Part shown: positions 26,763-35,608 of the stretch, piece after piece
Layout: each line of letters starts with the position of its first letter
How positions within the stretch are numbered: the first letter of the stretch is position 1
DNA from: Alphaproteobacteria bacterium
GTDB lineage: Bacteria; Pseudomonadota; Alphaproteobacteria; SMXQ01
DNA: 52,884 bases
Assembly: GCA_009380075.1 (NCBI GenBank)
Contig: WHSO01000017.1
Coordinates: 1-52,884, forward strand
Direction: 5' to 3'
The notes under the pieces: model-generated
Seen by the model: the letters and a program-made list of their open reading frames with translations, nothing else
Databases searched by the model: none
What the model was told of the DNA's origin: nothing
Program-made: the position numbers and the translations under genes

Positions 26763-27398
26763 ATGGCCATCCTGAAGATCGCCCGCATGGGCAACCCGGT
26801 GCTGCGCGCGCCTGCCCGCCCCGTCGCCGATCCCACGGCGCCGGCGATCCGCGCGCTGGTGTCCGACATGGTGGAAACCATGCTCGACGCCGGCGGGGTC
26901 GGCCTCGCCGCGCCCCAGGTGCGGGTGCCCCTGCGCCTCGTCATCTTCCAACTGCCGCCGGAACGCCTGGTGGCCCAGGACAGTACCGACGGGGCCGATG
27001 CCGACATCGAGGGCGACCCCGAAGGCGATGCCGACGGTGCGCCGGCGGACGCGGAGCACCTGCCGCTCCACGTCCTCATCAACCCCGTGATCACGCCCGT
27101 CGGCGAGGACACCGCGCTGGGCTGGGAGGGCTGCCTGTCGCTGCCGCGCATGCGCGGGTTGGTGCCGCGCCACACCTATATCCGCTACAGCGGGATCGGC
27201 CTCGACGGCAAGCCGTTCGAGCGCGAAGCCCGCGGCTTCCACGCCCGCGTCGTTCAGCACGAATGCGACCACCTCGACGGTATCCTCTACCCGATGCGGA
27301 TGACCGACCTGAGCCTGCTCGGCTACAACGACGAATGGGCGCGCGCGCCCCTCGAAATCGCCGCCGACGCGCCGGGCGACGCGGAAGCGGCGGAGTAG
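26763..27398 (+). CDS. def: Peptide deformylase with an acidic insertion
   Basis: Removes the N-formyl group from nascent proteins; metal enzyme of 211 aa. All three motifs are intact: GVGLAAPQ (about 45-52), EGCLSLP (about 121-127) and QHECDHLDG (about 164-172). Between the first and second motifs is an unusual acidic insert, [20 protein letters not shown] (about residues 73-92). The protein is longer than typical Def1 (about 170 aa). It lies 3 bp before the COQ9-like gene. A second def next to fmt may exist elsewhere. Confidence 0.92.
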   Translation: MAILKIARMGNPVLRAPARPVADPTAPAIRALVSDMVETMLDAGGVGLAAPQVRVPLRLVIFQLPPERLVAQDSTDGADADIEGDPEGDADGAPADAEHLPLHVLINPVITPVGEDTALGWEGCLSLPRMRGLVPRHTYIRYSGIGLDGKPFEREARGFHARVVQHECDHLDGILYPMRMTDLSLLGYNDEWARAPLEIAADAPGDAEAAE

Positions 27399-27401
27399 GC
27401 G

Positions 27402-28070
27402 ATGGCGTCCGGGCCCGGGGAACTTGCGGCGGCACGCGAAAAGATCCTTCGCGCCACCCTCGTGCATGTGCCGTTTAACGGCTGGAGCAAGGCCGCCCTC
27501 GACCACGGCATCCGCGACAGCGGTGTGAAGGGCCCGCCCGCCCGGCTCGCCTTCCAGGGCGGGATGGACGAGCTGGCGGAGTACTATTGCCGCTTCGCCG
27601 ACGAACGCATGCTCGCCGCCCTCGATGACGCCGCCGTCGCCGCCATGCCGATGCGCACGCGCATTAACCATGTTGTGCGGCTCAGGCTCGAACAGGCGGA
27701 AACCGAGCGCGAGGCCGTGCGCGCGCTGATGTCGTGGCTGGCGCTGCCCGGCAACCAGGCGCTCGGCGCCCGCTGCCTGTACCGGACGGTGGACGCCATG
27801 TGGCACGGGGTGGGCGATACCTCGACCGATTTCAACTTTTACAGCAAGCGGGCGTTGTTGGCGGGGATTCTGGCGGCGACCGTGCTATACTGGCTCGTCG
27901 ACGACAGCGAAGGCCGGGAGGCCACCTGGGTCTTCCTCGGCCGGCGTGTCGACGACGTCTTGGGGATCGAGAAAGCCAAGGCGCGGGTGCGCTCCGCCAT
28001 CTCGAAGCTTCCGGACCCATTCAATATTCTCGGGCGGGGATTCCCGGGCAAGCGTCCGCCCGACGCCTGA
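27402..28070 (+). CDS. COQ9 family (rpsU-divergently transcribed) protein
   Basis: A 222-aa TetR-fold-like protein of the COQ9/TIGR02396 family. The N-terminal half is helical ([27 protein letters not shown]). The conserved core includes [35 protein letters not shown], the lipid-binding region in mitochondrial COQ9. Homologues bind isoprenoid or ubiquinone intermediates and assist COQ7-type hydroxylation; a role in ubiquinone synthesis here is inferred. It is cotranscribed with def (3-bp gap) and divergent from rpsU, as expected. Confidence 0.9.
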   Translation: MASGPGELAAAREKILRATLVHVPFNGWSKAALDHGIRDSGVKGPPARLAFQGGMDELAEYYCRFADERMLAALDDAAVAAMPMRTRINHVVRLRLEQAETEREAVRALMSWLALPGNQALGARCLYRTVDAMWHGVGDTSTDFNFYSKRALLAGILAATVLYWLVDDSEGREATWVFLGRRVDDVLGIEKAKARVRSAISKLPDPFNILGRGFPGKRPPDA

Positions 28071-28099
28071 TCGCGTTCCAGCCGGGCTCTGCACACCTC

Positions 28100-30700
28100 A
28101 TGCGTCTGTCATCCGTCATCATCGTCGTCGTCATCGCGCTGGTTAACGCGGTGTTAATGGCAGCGCTGCATCGGCCCTTCGGTGGCGCCGTCGAGTGGGA
28201 CGGGGTGCTGCGCGGCCTTTCCTTCAGCCCCTATTCGCGCGACAAGAGCCCGGTCGAGAACCGTCACCCCACGGTCGCGGAAATGGAGAACGACGTCGCA
28301 GTCCTGGCCGGTGCCGTGCGCTCGCTGCGCACCTATACCGTCGCCTACGGCTTCGACGCCATCCCCGCCATTGCCAAGCGCTACGACATGAAGGTGACGC
28401 TCGGCGGCTGGATCGGCGACGACCAGAAAGCCAACGAAGCGGAAATGCGGCTTCTGGTCCTGACCGCATGGCGCAACCCCAACGTGGAAAAGCTGATCGT
28501 CGGCAACGAAGCGATCCTGCGCGACGATGTGTCGGTGGAAGAGCTCGTCGCCCATATCCGCGCGGTGAAGCGCCGGGTCCGAATCCCGGTGTCGACGGCG
28601 GAGCCGCCGCACATCTGGCTCAAGTATCCCGAACTGGCCCGGGAATCCGACTTCATCGCCCTCCAGCTGCTGCCCTACTGGGAAGGCGTGCCGATCGAGG
28701 ACGCCGTCGGCCACGTGCTCGACCGCTATTACGAGATCAAGACCACCTATCCCGACAAGCCCATCGTCATCAGCGAAGTGGGCTGGCCCTCCTTCGGCAA
28801 GGCGGTCAAGGCCGCCCAGTCCGGCGTGGTCAACCAGGGCCGCTTCCTGCGCCGCTTCCTCAACACGGCGCAGCGCATCGGCATCGACTACTTCGTCATG
28901 GAAGCCTTCGACCAGCCGTGGAAGGTCATCATCGAGGGGACGGCGGGGGCCTACTGGGGGATTTTCGACGCCGACCGCAAGCCCAAGTTCGCGCTCGAGG
29001 GCGACCTGATCGAACGGCCGCAATGGATCACGCTGGCGGCGCTCAGCGGCGTTTTCGGCGGCCTGCTGTTGCTGCTGGTGGTGCTGCCGGGCGCCCGCCA
29101 CATGCCGCTCGGCGCGCGCATCTTCCTCGCCTTCCTGTTCCAGGGCGTAATCACCGGTTTCGTCCTCGGCGCCGACCGCATCCTCTACCAGTACCTTCAG
29201 CCGTTCGAACTGGCGGGCCTTTGCGCGCTGCTGTTCGCCCAGATCCTGCTATCGATCACGCTGGCGTCCGAGGGATTCCAGTTCGCCGAGCTTAGCTGGC
29301 GCGGCGCCCTCGTGCGCCAGTTCGCGCATCGCGGACGGGCGGCCGAACGGCCCAGAAAGGTGTCCCTCCATCTGCCCATCTGCAACGAGCCGCCGGACCT
29401 CGTGATCGAGACGCTGGAGAGCCTCGCCGCCCTCGACTACCCCGCCTTCGAAGTGCTCGTGGTCGACAACAACACCAGCGATCCCGCCGTGTGGCGGCCG
29501 GTGCAGCTGGCCTGCGCCCGGCTCGGCCCGCGGTTCCGGTTCTTCCATGTCGACGAGATGAAGGGCTTCAAGGCGGGCGCGCTCAACCTGGCCTTGCGCG
29601 AGACTGCACCCGATGCCGAAATCGTCGGCGTGGTGGACGCCGATTACCTCGTGTCGCCGGATTGGCTCGGCTCGCTGGTGGGCTACTTCGAGGAGGAACG
29701 CGTCGGCTTCGTCCAGGCGCCGCAGGATCATCGCGACTGGTCGCGTCATCCCTTCCACGAAATGATCAACTGGGAATACGCCGGGTTCTTCCACATCGGC
29801 ATGATCCACCGCAACGAGCGCAACGCCATCATCCAGCACGGCACCATGACGCTGATCCGCCGCTCGGCGCTGGAACGGCTCGGCGGCTGGGCCGAATGGT
29901 GCATCTGCGAGGACGCGGAGCTGGGCCTGCGCCTGCTCGACGCGGGCTACAGCAGCGTCTACGTCAACCATCCCTTCGGGCGGGGCGTGGTGCCGGACAG
30001 CTTCGCCGGCTACACGCGGCAGCGCTTCCGCTGGGTGTTCGGCGCCGGACAGATCCTGCGCCGCCACAAGAAGAAGCTCCTGTTCGGCATCGACACCCGG
30101 CTCACGGCGGCCCAGCGCTACCACTTCGTCGCCGGCTGGATGCCGTGGCTCACCGACCTGCTGCACGTCGTCTTCACCGCGGCGGGACTGATCTGGTCGC
30201 TGGGCCTGATCGTGTTTCCCAAGCGCTTCGATTATCCGCTGTCGCTGTTCGTCATTCCGGCGCTCACGCTGTTCGGGCTTAAGGTCTTCGCCTCGCTGTG
30301 GCTGTACACACGGCGGGTGCCCTGCACCCTGCGCCAGCGGATCGGCGCCGCCATCGCCGCGCTGGCGCTGTCCTACACGGTGGCCCGCGGCGTGCTCGCG
30401 GGTATGTTCTTCAAGAGCCTGCCGTTCCACCGCACGCCCAAGCGCGCCCGTGCGCCGGCGTTGATCGAGGGCGTCCGCATGGCCTCGTCCGAGACGATGC
30501 TGACCCTGATGATCGCGGCGGCGGCGGCGGGGCTGATATACAGCGGCGCGCTCGCCACCATCGACGGGCTGCTCTGGGTGCTGATGCTGGGCGCCCTGTC
30601 GCTGCCCTATGTGGCGGCGGTGATCCTGGCGGTAACGGCGGCCCTGCCGGCGCGCGCTGTCGCCGTGGATGAGCGGCCGGCCGCGATGGCGGCGGAATAG
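28100..30700 (+). CDS. GH17-GT2 membrane fusion, beta-glucan synthase-like
   Basis: An 866-aa inner-membrane protein starting MRLSSVIIVVVIALVNAVLMA (one anchor helix). Residues about 40-310 resemble family 17 glycoside hydrolase/transglycosylase: SFSPYSRDKSP, LRTYTVAYGF, LIVGNEAILR and PIVISEVGWPSFG (nucleophile Glu region). After several helices, a GT2 domain follows: VDNNTSDP, EIVGVVDADYLVSPDWL, CEDAELGLRL and the QxxRW-like RQRFRWVFGAGQ. More helices close the protein. Related fusions make beta-1,3/1,6 glucans (Ndv-type), so a cell-envelope glucan is inferred. The start was chosen at the conserved anchor; the longer upstream frame is a shadow of the COQ9-like gene. Its stop lies 2 bp from purK (convergent). 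Confidence 0.88.
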   Translation: MRLSSVIIVVVIALVNAVLMAALHRPFGGAVEWDGVLRGLSFSPYSRDKSPVENRHPTVAEMENDVAVLAGAVRSLRTYTVAYGFDAIPAIAKRYDMKVTLGGWIGDDQKANEAEMRLLVLTAWRNPNVEKLIVGNEAILRDDVSVEELVAHIRAVKRRVRIPVSTAEPPHIWLKYPELARESDFIALQLLPYWEGVPIEDAVGHVLDRYYEIKTTYPDKPIVISEVGWPSFGKAVKAAQSGVVNQGRFLRRFLNTAQRIGIDYFVMEAFDQPWKVIIEGTAGAYWGIFDADRKPKFALEGDLIERPQWITLAALSGVFGGLLLLLVVLPGARHMPLGARIFLAFLFQGVITGFVLGADRILYQYLQPFELAGLCALLFAQILLSITLASEGFQFAELSWRGALVRQFAHRGRAAERPRKVSLHLPICNEPPDLVIETLESLAALDYPAFEVLVVDNNTSDPAVWRPVQLACARLGPRFRFFHVDEMKGFKAGALNLALRETAPDAEIVGVVDADYLVSPDWLGSLVGYFEEERVGFVQAPQDHRDWSRHPFHEMINWEYAGFFHIGMIHRNERNAIIQHGTMTLIRRSALERLGGWAEWCICEDAELGLRLLDAGYSSVYVNHPFGRGVVPDSFAGYTRQRFRWVFGAGQILRRHKKKLLFGIDTRLTAAQRYHFVAGWMPWLTDLLHVVFTAAGLIWSLGLIVFPKRFDYPLSLFVIPALTLFGLKVFASLWLYTRRVPCTLRQRIGAAIAALALSYTVARGVLAGMFFKSLPFHRTPKRARAPALIEGVRMASSETMLTLMIAAAAAGLIYSGALATIDGLLWVLMLGALSLPYVAAVILAVTAALPARAVAVDERPAAMAAE

Positions 30701-30702
30701 CC

Positions 30703-31821
30703 TCAGCCAGGAGTCTTCGGCCCCAATCCCCTTGGGAACAGCCAGGTGACATGCCCCATCTTGCGGCCCGGGCGGGGCGCGCCCTTGCCGTAGAGGTGGA
30801 TCTTGGCGCCGGGGTCGCGCACCAGCGCGTCGAAGCGGTTCACCTCGTCGCCGATGAGGTTCTTCATGGCGGCGTCCGAATGGCGCGCCGGGTCGCCGAG
30901 CGGCAGGCCGCACACGGCACGGACGAACTGCTCGAACTGGCTAGTGACGCAGGCGTCGAGGGTCCAGTGGCCGGAATTGTGCGGCCGGGGGGCTATCTCG
31001 TTGACCAGCACGCAGCCGTCGCGGGTCACGAACATCTCCACCGCCAGCAGGCCGACGAGGCCGAGCGCCTCGGCCACCCGCGCGGCGACGCGTTCCGCTT
31101 CATCGGCAACTTCGGGCGCGATGGCGGCGGGCGCGAGCGTGACGTCGAGGATATGGTTGGCGTGCCGGTTTTCGGCCACGTCGAAGGCGGCGACCCGGCC
31201 GGCCGCGTCGCGGGCCAGGACCACCGAGACCTCACAGGCGAAATCGACAAACCCTTCGAGGATCCCGACATCCGCGCCCATCCGCAGGTAAGCCTCGGCA
31301 GGGTCGGTGCGGGCGTCGATCTTGACCTGTCCCTTGCCGTCGTACCCGAGCGTCGCGGTCTTGAGAACGGCGGGACGGCCGATCTCATCCAGCGCGCAGG
31401 CCAGTTCCGCCGGCGACGCGATGCGCGCAAACGGGACGGTCGGCGCACCGTTGGCGTTGAGGAAGGTCTTCTCCCGGATACGGTCCTGGGCGATCTCGAG
31501 GCACCGTGCCGACGGCCGCATCGGTGCGCGGGCGGCAATACGCTCGACCGTCGCCGCCGGCACGTTCTCGAACTCGAAGGTGGCGACATCGACCGAGCCC
31601 GCGAAGGCGTCGAGCGCCGCCATGTCCAGATAATCCGCTACGGTCGCGCGTTCCGAAACCTGCGCGGCCGGACTGTCGGCCTCGGGCGTGAAGACATGGA
31701 CCCGGTAGCCCAGACGCGCCGCGGCCAGCGCCGTCATGCGGCCGAGCTGGCCGCCACCGACGATGCCGATGGTGGCGCCGGGTGGGATGGGAGCGGCAGG
31801 AGGCCTGGAGTCGGTGGTCAC
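30703..31821 (-). CDS. purK: 5-(carboxyamino)imidazole ribonucleotide synthase PurK
   Basis: ATP-grasp enzyme forming N5-CAIR from AIR in purine synthesis (372 aa from GTG 31821). Motifs: IGIVGGGQLGRMTALAA, FEFENVP, DRIREKTFLN, KTATLGYDGKGQ, VNEIAPRPHNSGHWT and the C-terminal HLYGKG. The start is uncertain: GTG 31821 adds ten residues before PPGATIGIVGGG, and an in-frame ATG at 31857 would overlap purE. Neither has a strong Shine-Dalgarno, consistent with coupling to purE just upstream. Confidence 0.95.
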   Translation of the reverse strand: MTTDSRPPAAPIPPGATIGIVGGGQLGRMTALAAARLGYRVHVFTPEADSPAAQVSERATVADYLDMAALDAFAGSVDVATFEFENVPAATVERIAARAPMRPSARCLEIAQDRIREKTFLNANGAPTVPFARIASPAELACALDEIGRPAVLKTATLGYDGKGQVKIDARTDPAEAYLRMGADVGILEGFVDFACEVSVVLARDAAGRVAAFDVAENRHANHILDVTLAPAAIAPEVADEAERVAARVAEALGLVGLLAVEMFVTRDGCVLVNEIAPRPHNSGHWTLDACVTSQFEQFVRAVCGLPLGDPARHSDAAMKNLIGDEVNRFDALVRDPGAKIHLYGKGAPRPGRKMGHVTWLFPRGLGPKTPG

Positions 31822-31837
31822 GGTGACGGAATCGCGC

Positions 31838-32332
31838 TCAGCTGTCCTTCGGCGCATCGGCGACGGCCGCGGTCTGGGCGGCGCGGAACCTGTCGAGCGC
31901 GCCCGCGACCTTCCTGTCGCCGAGTGCAAGGATCGCGGCCGCCAGCAGTGCTGCGTTGATCGCGCCGGACTTGCCGATGGCGAGCGTCCCGACCGGCACG
32001 CCGCCCGGCATCTGGGCGATCGACAGCAGGCTGTCCATGCCCTTGAGGGACTGCGATTCGATCGGCACGCCGAGCACCGGCAGCAGCGTCATCGACGCCG
32101 TCATGCCGGGCAGGTGGGCGGCGCCGCCCGCGGCGGCGATGATGACCTTGAACCCCTTGGATTTGGCGGCGGCGGCGAAGTCGTAGAGGCGTTTCGGCGT
32201 GCGGTGGGCGGAGATGATGCGGCTCACGTGGTCGATGCCGAGTCCCTTCAGTGTCTCCGATGCATGGCGCATGGTGTCCCAGTCGGACTGGCTGCCCATG
32301 ATGATGGCGACGGATGGCTGGGACTTCGGCAT
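31838..32332 (-). CDS. purE: N5-CAIR mutase PurE
   Basis: Converts N5-CAIR to CAIR, 164 aa. Start ATG 32332 has a textbook GGAGG six bases upstream. Motifs: [15 protein letters not shown] (phosphate loop), [27 protein letters not shown] and [21 protein letters not shown]. It precedes purK with a 16-bp gap in the usual purEK operon. Confidence 0.96.
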   Translation of the reverse strand: MPKSQPSVAIIMGSQSDWDTMRHASETLKGLGIDHVSRIISAHRTPKRLYDFAAAAKSKGFKVIIAAAGGAAHLPGMTASMTLLPVLGVPIESQSLKGMDSLLSIAQMPGGVPVGTLAIGKSGAINAALLAAAILALGDRKVAGALDRFRAAQTAAVADAPKDS

Positions 32333-32525
32333 CGTTAACCTCCGGGGCCCATCGCGCGATGCGGTGTCCCCACAGGCCCGAAGCGGCGGCACGCCAGTGT
32401 CCCCGGGCGGCGGAAAGCGGCCATTATATGGACGCGCGCCCCGCTGGCAACTGCCAAGCCGATACACCAAAAGCGTTCGGGCGCCCGGAGAATCCGCGGT
32501 TTCGGCGAGGAGGAGTCGCAGTACG

Positions 32526-32568
32526 TTAACGATTCGTTAAGTATTTATGCTTACGAAGTCTTAACCAT
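32526..32568 (+). promoter_or_regulatory. Putative CtrA-binding sites upstream of the diguanylate cyclase
   Basis: A full box TTAA (32526-32529), 7-base spacer, TTAA (32537-32540), plus a separate TTAACCAT at 32561-32568. Both match the CtrA consensus of alphaproteobacteria. A GANTC site (GATTC, 32531-32535) lies within the first box's spacer, where CcrM methylation could matter. All lie within 70 bp of the GTG start at 32594. Confidence 0.6.
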
Positions 32569-32593
32569 ACCACGGCGCGGTAGGAAACGGATT

Positions 32594-33325
32594 GTGGCGG
32601 AGGGCGCAGGCTTGGCCTCGGATATCGGGATCATCAGGTCCGTTGACGGGATCATCTGGTTGCGGGGGAACGGCACCGCCCGTCCCGCGGTGCCGGAGCA
32701 TGAGGCCATGCCGGCCCTCGGTATCCCCGAGGCGGAACTCACGCCGAAGGTACGCGCGGCGACCCAGGCGCTCCTGCAGGAAATGGACGGGCTGCGCAGC
32801 GAACTCGAGAGGAGCCGGGCGCACGTCGCGCGGCTCGAGAAGCTGGCCGATGAGGACGCCCTTGTCCCTGTCGCCAACCGCCGGGCCTTCGTGCGCGAGC
32901 TTTCGCGGATGGTGTCGTTCGCCCGGCGCTACGGGACACGGCTCAGCGTTCTCTATTTCGACATCGACAACATGAAACACGTGAACGACACCTTCGGACA
33001 TGCCGCGGGCGACGCCGCGATTGCCCATGTCGCGTCGATCCTTATCGACAGCGTCCGCGGGTCCGATATCGTGGGCCGCTTGGGCGGCGACGAATTTGGC
33101 GTCATTCTCGCCAACGCCACCAAGAAGACGGCGCATGCCAAGGCGGAACAGCTCGTCCGCACCGTTGCGGCCAGGCCGGTCGGCGCCGGCGGCCGAAGCT
33201 TCGCCGTCCGGGTCACCTACGGGGCGCATTCCCTTGAAGCCGGGGACGATGCGCCGGCCATGATCGAAAAGGCCGATCGCGCCATGTATACCCGCAAGGG
33301 GCGTGACCAGGCACCGCTGTCCTGA
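32594..33325 (+). CDS. GGDEF diguanylate cyclase
   Basis: Synthesises cyclic di-GMP from two GTP, 243 aa. An N-terminal region with a short coiled coil (LLQEMDGLRSELERSRAHVARLEKLADEDAL) leads into the GGDEF domain VPVANRRAFVRELSRMVSFARRYG. The active site is GRLGGDEFGVIL, intact, and an inhibitory site RGSD lies five residues before GGDEF, so product feedback is expected. There is no membrane or sensor domain. GTG 32594 has AGGAAA upstream; an ATG at 32708 is an alternative. CtrA-like boxes upstream suggest cell-cycle or motility control. Confidence 0.9.
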   Translation: MAEGAGLASDIGIIRSVDGIIWLRGNGTARPAVPEHEAMPALGIPEAELTPKVRAATQALLQEMDGLRSELERSRAHVARLEKLADEDALVPVANRRAFVRELSRMVSFARRYGTRLSVLYFDIDNMKHVNDTFGHAAGDAAIAHVASILIDSVRGSDIVGRLGGDEFGVILANATKKTAHAKAEQLVRTVAARPVGAGGRSFAVRVTYGAHSLEAGDDAPAMIEKADRAMYTRKGRDQAPLS

Positions 33326-33359
33326 TTTCCCTCGCGCCGGAACGGAACCTCGCGCCGGG

Positions 33360-33386
33360 TTTCGGCATGGCGGCCTCCTGCCGAAA
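33360..33386 (+). terminator. Possible weak terminator after the diguanylate cyclase
   Basis: TTTCGGCA (33360-33367) and TGCCGAAA (33379-33386) form a perfect 8-bp stem with an 11-base loop. It is followed by TTCTGCC rather than a T run, so termination would be weak or Rho-assisted. Confidence 0.35.
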
Positions 33387-33481
33387 TTCTGCCTTCCCAA
33401 CGGGGCTCCGGTTGAAGCATCCGCGCATTTGGGCGATGTTAGACAGGCGAACGATCCTGCGGCGCGGCGAGGAGCCCCGAA

Positions 33482-34591
33482 TTGACACTCAGGCGACTGG
33501 GCATCATGACCACTGGGGGCGACTGCGCCGGTCTCAACGCCGTGATTCGCGCCGCGGTCATGCGTGCGGTTCAGGGATATGGGTGCGAGGTGCTGGGGAT
33601 CCGGCGCGGGACCCTCGGCCTGCTGTCCGAGCCGCCCGACGTCGAGGCGCTGACGCCGGACCTGTTCTCGGGCGCTGCGCTCAGGACCGGCGGCACCATG
33701 ATCGGCACCACCACGCGGGGGAATCCCTTCGATTTTTCCATGCCCGACGGGAGCCGCAGGGACCGTTCCGCCGAAGTCATCGCCGCGTGCCAGAGGCTGG
33801 GACTCGACGCGGTGATCGCCATCGGCGGCGATGGGTCGTTCCGGATCCTCGGGCGCCTCGCCCAGGAGCATGGCATGAAGGTCGTCTGTATCCCGAAGAC
33901 CATCGACAACGACGTCGTTGGCACGGAGAACTCCATCGGTTACGTCACCGCCGTCAACGTCGCGACCGAGGCGCTCGACCGCCTTCAGACGACCGCGGCA
34001 TCGCATTCGCGCATCATGGTGCTGGAGGTCATGGGGCGTGATGCCGGTCACATCGCGCTATCCGCCGGGATCGCCGGCGGCGCCGACATCATCCTCATTC
34101 CCGAAATTCCCTACCGCATCGACAACCTGGTCGCGCGGATTCAGTCCTTGCCGGAGCAGCTTGGACGCTGGTTCGCGCTCGTCGTCGTCGCGGAGGGCTG
34201 CAAGACCGAGGCGGGAGCCCCGCTCACCCATCCCGAGCCCGGAGGTGCGGTCCGTTATGGCGGTATCGGCAACTGGCTTGCCGACCGCCTGGCGGAGAGG
34301 ACCGGATGGGAAACGCGGTATACCATACTGGGCCATGTCCAGCGCGGCGGCATGCCCTCGACCACCGACCGCGTGCTTGCCGCCGCCTTCGGCGTCCGCG
34401 CGGTGGATCTCGCGGCGGCCGGCCGGTTCGGACGGGTCGTGGTATGGCAGAACCGGCGCGTGCAGGATATCCCTCTTGCCGAGGCGGGGGAGAGTGTCCA
34501 TCTCGTGGACGTGGACGGAGATCTCGTACGTACGGCGCGTGGTCTCGGTGTATCGTTCGGCGACGAGGGCATCGGTACGGGCGCGACATGA
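33482..34591 (+). CDS. 6-phosphofructokinase family protein (ATP- or PPi-dependent)
   Basis: Phosphorylates fructose 6-phosphate, 369 aa, TTG start at 33482 with GGAG about 8 bp upstream (no ATG lies before the conserved TTGGDCAGLNAVIRA). The two positions that usually separate donors disagree: GGDGS (about residue 117) has the Gly typical of ATP enzymes, while PKTIDND (about 138) has the Lys typical of PPi enzymes. This mixed pattern is seen in group III PFKs, whose donor must be tested. MGRDAGHIALSAG and GHVQRGGMPSTTDR are conserved substrate motifs. The stop overlaps the next ATG as ATGA. Confidence 0.92.
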   Translation: MTLRRLGIMTTGGDCAGLNAVIRAAVMRAVQGYGCEVLGIRRGTLGLLSEPPDVEALTPDLFSGAALRTGGTMIGTTTRGNPFDFSMPDGSRRDRSAEVIAACQRLGLDAVIAIGGDGSFRILGRLAQEHGMKVVCIPKTIDNDVVGTENSIGYVTAVNVATEALDRLQTTAASHSRIMVLEVMGRDAGHIALSAGIAGGADIILIPEIPYRIDNLVARIQSLPEQLGRWFALVVVAEGCKTEAGAPLTHPEPGGAVRYGGIGNWLADRLAERTGWETRYTILGHVQRGGMPSTTDRVLAAAFGVRAVDLAAAGRFGRVVVWQNRRVQDIPLAEAGESVHLVDVDGDLVRTARGLGVSFGDEGIGTGAT

Positions 34592-35148
34592 ACTTTCCCG
34601 AACATCCATTGTGGGATTTTTCAATCTCGGTCTATCGTCTGGAGGGGGTGGCCGCCGCGTGCCTCAACCTGCAGGAGCGACATTCGATCGACGTCAACCT
34701 GATGCTGTTCTGCTTGTGGCTCGGCCATTCCGGGCGCGGCGCACTCAGCGAGGACGAGGTCCTGGCGGTGATGGCGGCGTCGGATCGTTGGCACCGAAAG
34801 ATTGTGAAGGCGTTGCGCTTCGTTCGCCGTACCCTCAAGGACGGGTTCGAACAGGCTCCGCAGGATCTGCGCCAGCGCCTGCGCGCCGAGGTGCAAGCCG
34901 CGGAACTCGACGCCGAACATCTGGAGCAGTTCATCCTTGCCGCCGCGGTCGAGCGCACGGTGACGATCGAGGACGCGCCGATCGAGGCGCGTGCCGCCGA
35001 CGCGGCGGCAAGCGTCGGTCGCTACATTCGCACCCAGGACCTGCACTTCGAGCCCCGGGACGCGGTGGATTTCGCCCATATCCTCGGCAAGGCGTTTCCC
35101 GGCCTCAAGCCGGATACCGCGCTGGACCTCGCGGAAGGCCTGATGTAG
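34588..35148 (+). CDS. TIGR02444 family protein
   Basis: A 186-aa helical protein with the family start FPEHPLWDFSISVYRLEGVAAACLNLQERHSIDVNLMLFCLWLGHSG. No catalytic motif is evident and the family's role is unknown. It starts inside the phosphofructokinase stop (ATGA), so the two are translationally coupled. No terminator is obvious after it. Confidence 0.85.
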   Translation: MNFPEHPLWDFSISVYRLEGVAAACLNLQERHSIDVNLMLFCLWLGHSGRGALSEDEVLAVMAASDRWHRKIVKALRFVRRTLKDGFEQAPQDLRQRLRAEVQAAELDAEHLEQFILAAAVERTVTIEDAPIEARAADAAASVGRYIRTQDLHFEPRDAVDFAHILGKAFPGLKPDTALDLAEGLM

Positions 35149-35317
35149 CGGGCCGGCGCATCGGCGCCAAAGTGAGTCTTGGCGCCGTTTCACCAGCGGG
35201 GTAACATCTTTCCCGAAGACTGGTCCCGTGCTGTCAGGCCGGGCAAGACAAGACAGGCGTTGGTCCGCCCGGCCAGCCTCCGGCACGTTCCGGCTTCCAG
35301 CAGCCAAGGAGGTGCTT

Positions 35318-35485
35318 ATGGCCGAAGACGATACCGTGTCACTGCTCAAATCCGAACATGCGGGCCTCGAACGCGCCATCACAAAAGAATTGGCCCGTCC
35401 CTATCCCAACGAGGAAACCCTGGCCGAACTGAAACGACAGAAGCTGCGCATAAAGGACCAGTTGCTCAAGCTGCACGCCGCCTGA
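35318..35485 (+). CDS. DUF465/YdcH-like small protein
   Basis: A 55-aa helical protein, MAEDDTVSLLKSEHAGLERAITKELARPYPNEETLAELKRQKLRIKDQLLKLHA. It has the two-helix coiled-coil pattern of DUF465 (LKxxHxxLExxI...LKxxKLxIKDQL). A perfect AAGGAGG is about 6 bp before ATG 35318; the longer frame to 35228 has none. Function unknown. It has its own terminator at 35499. Confidence 0.88.
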   Translation: MAEDDTVSLLKSEHAGLERAITKELARPYPNEETLAELKRQKLRIKDQLLKLHAA

Positions 35486-35498
35486 CGGCCTCCAGATG

Positions 35499-35527
35499 AA
35501 AAACGCGCCCCCTGCGGGCGCGTTTGC
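35499..35527 (+). terminator. Intrinsic terminator after the DUF465-like gene
   Basis: AAACGCGCCC (35501-35510), loop CCTGC, GGGCGCGTTT (35516-35525). A perfect 10-bp stem, 14 bp after the stop codon; the T run is short. Confidence 0.7.
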
Positions 35528-35608
35528 ATATTCACAGCTTTCTCATGCCCGGCGCCGCGCGCCGGAGGGCGGTTGCGCCCGGCTACGGCCTCCCGGCGGC
35601 CCGGGCGT

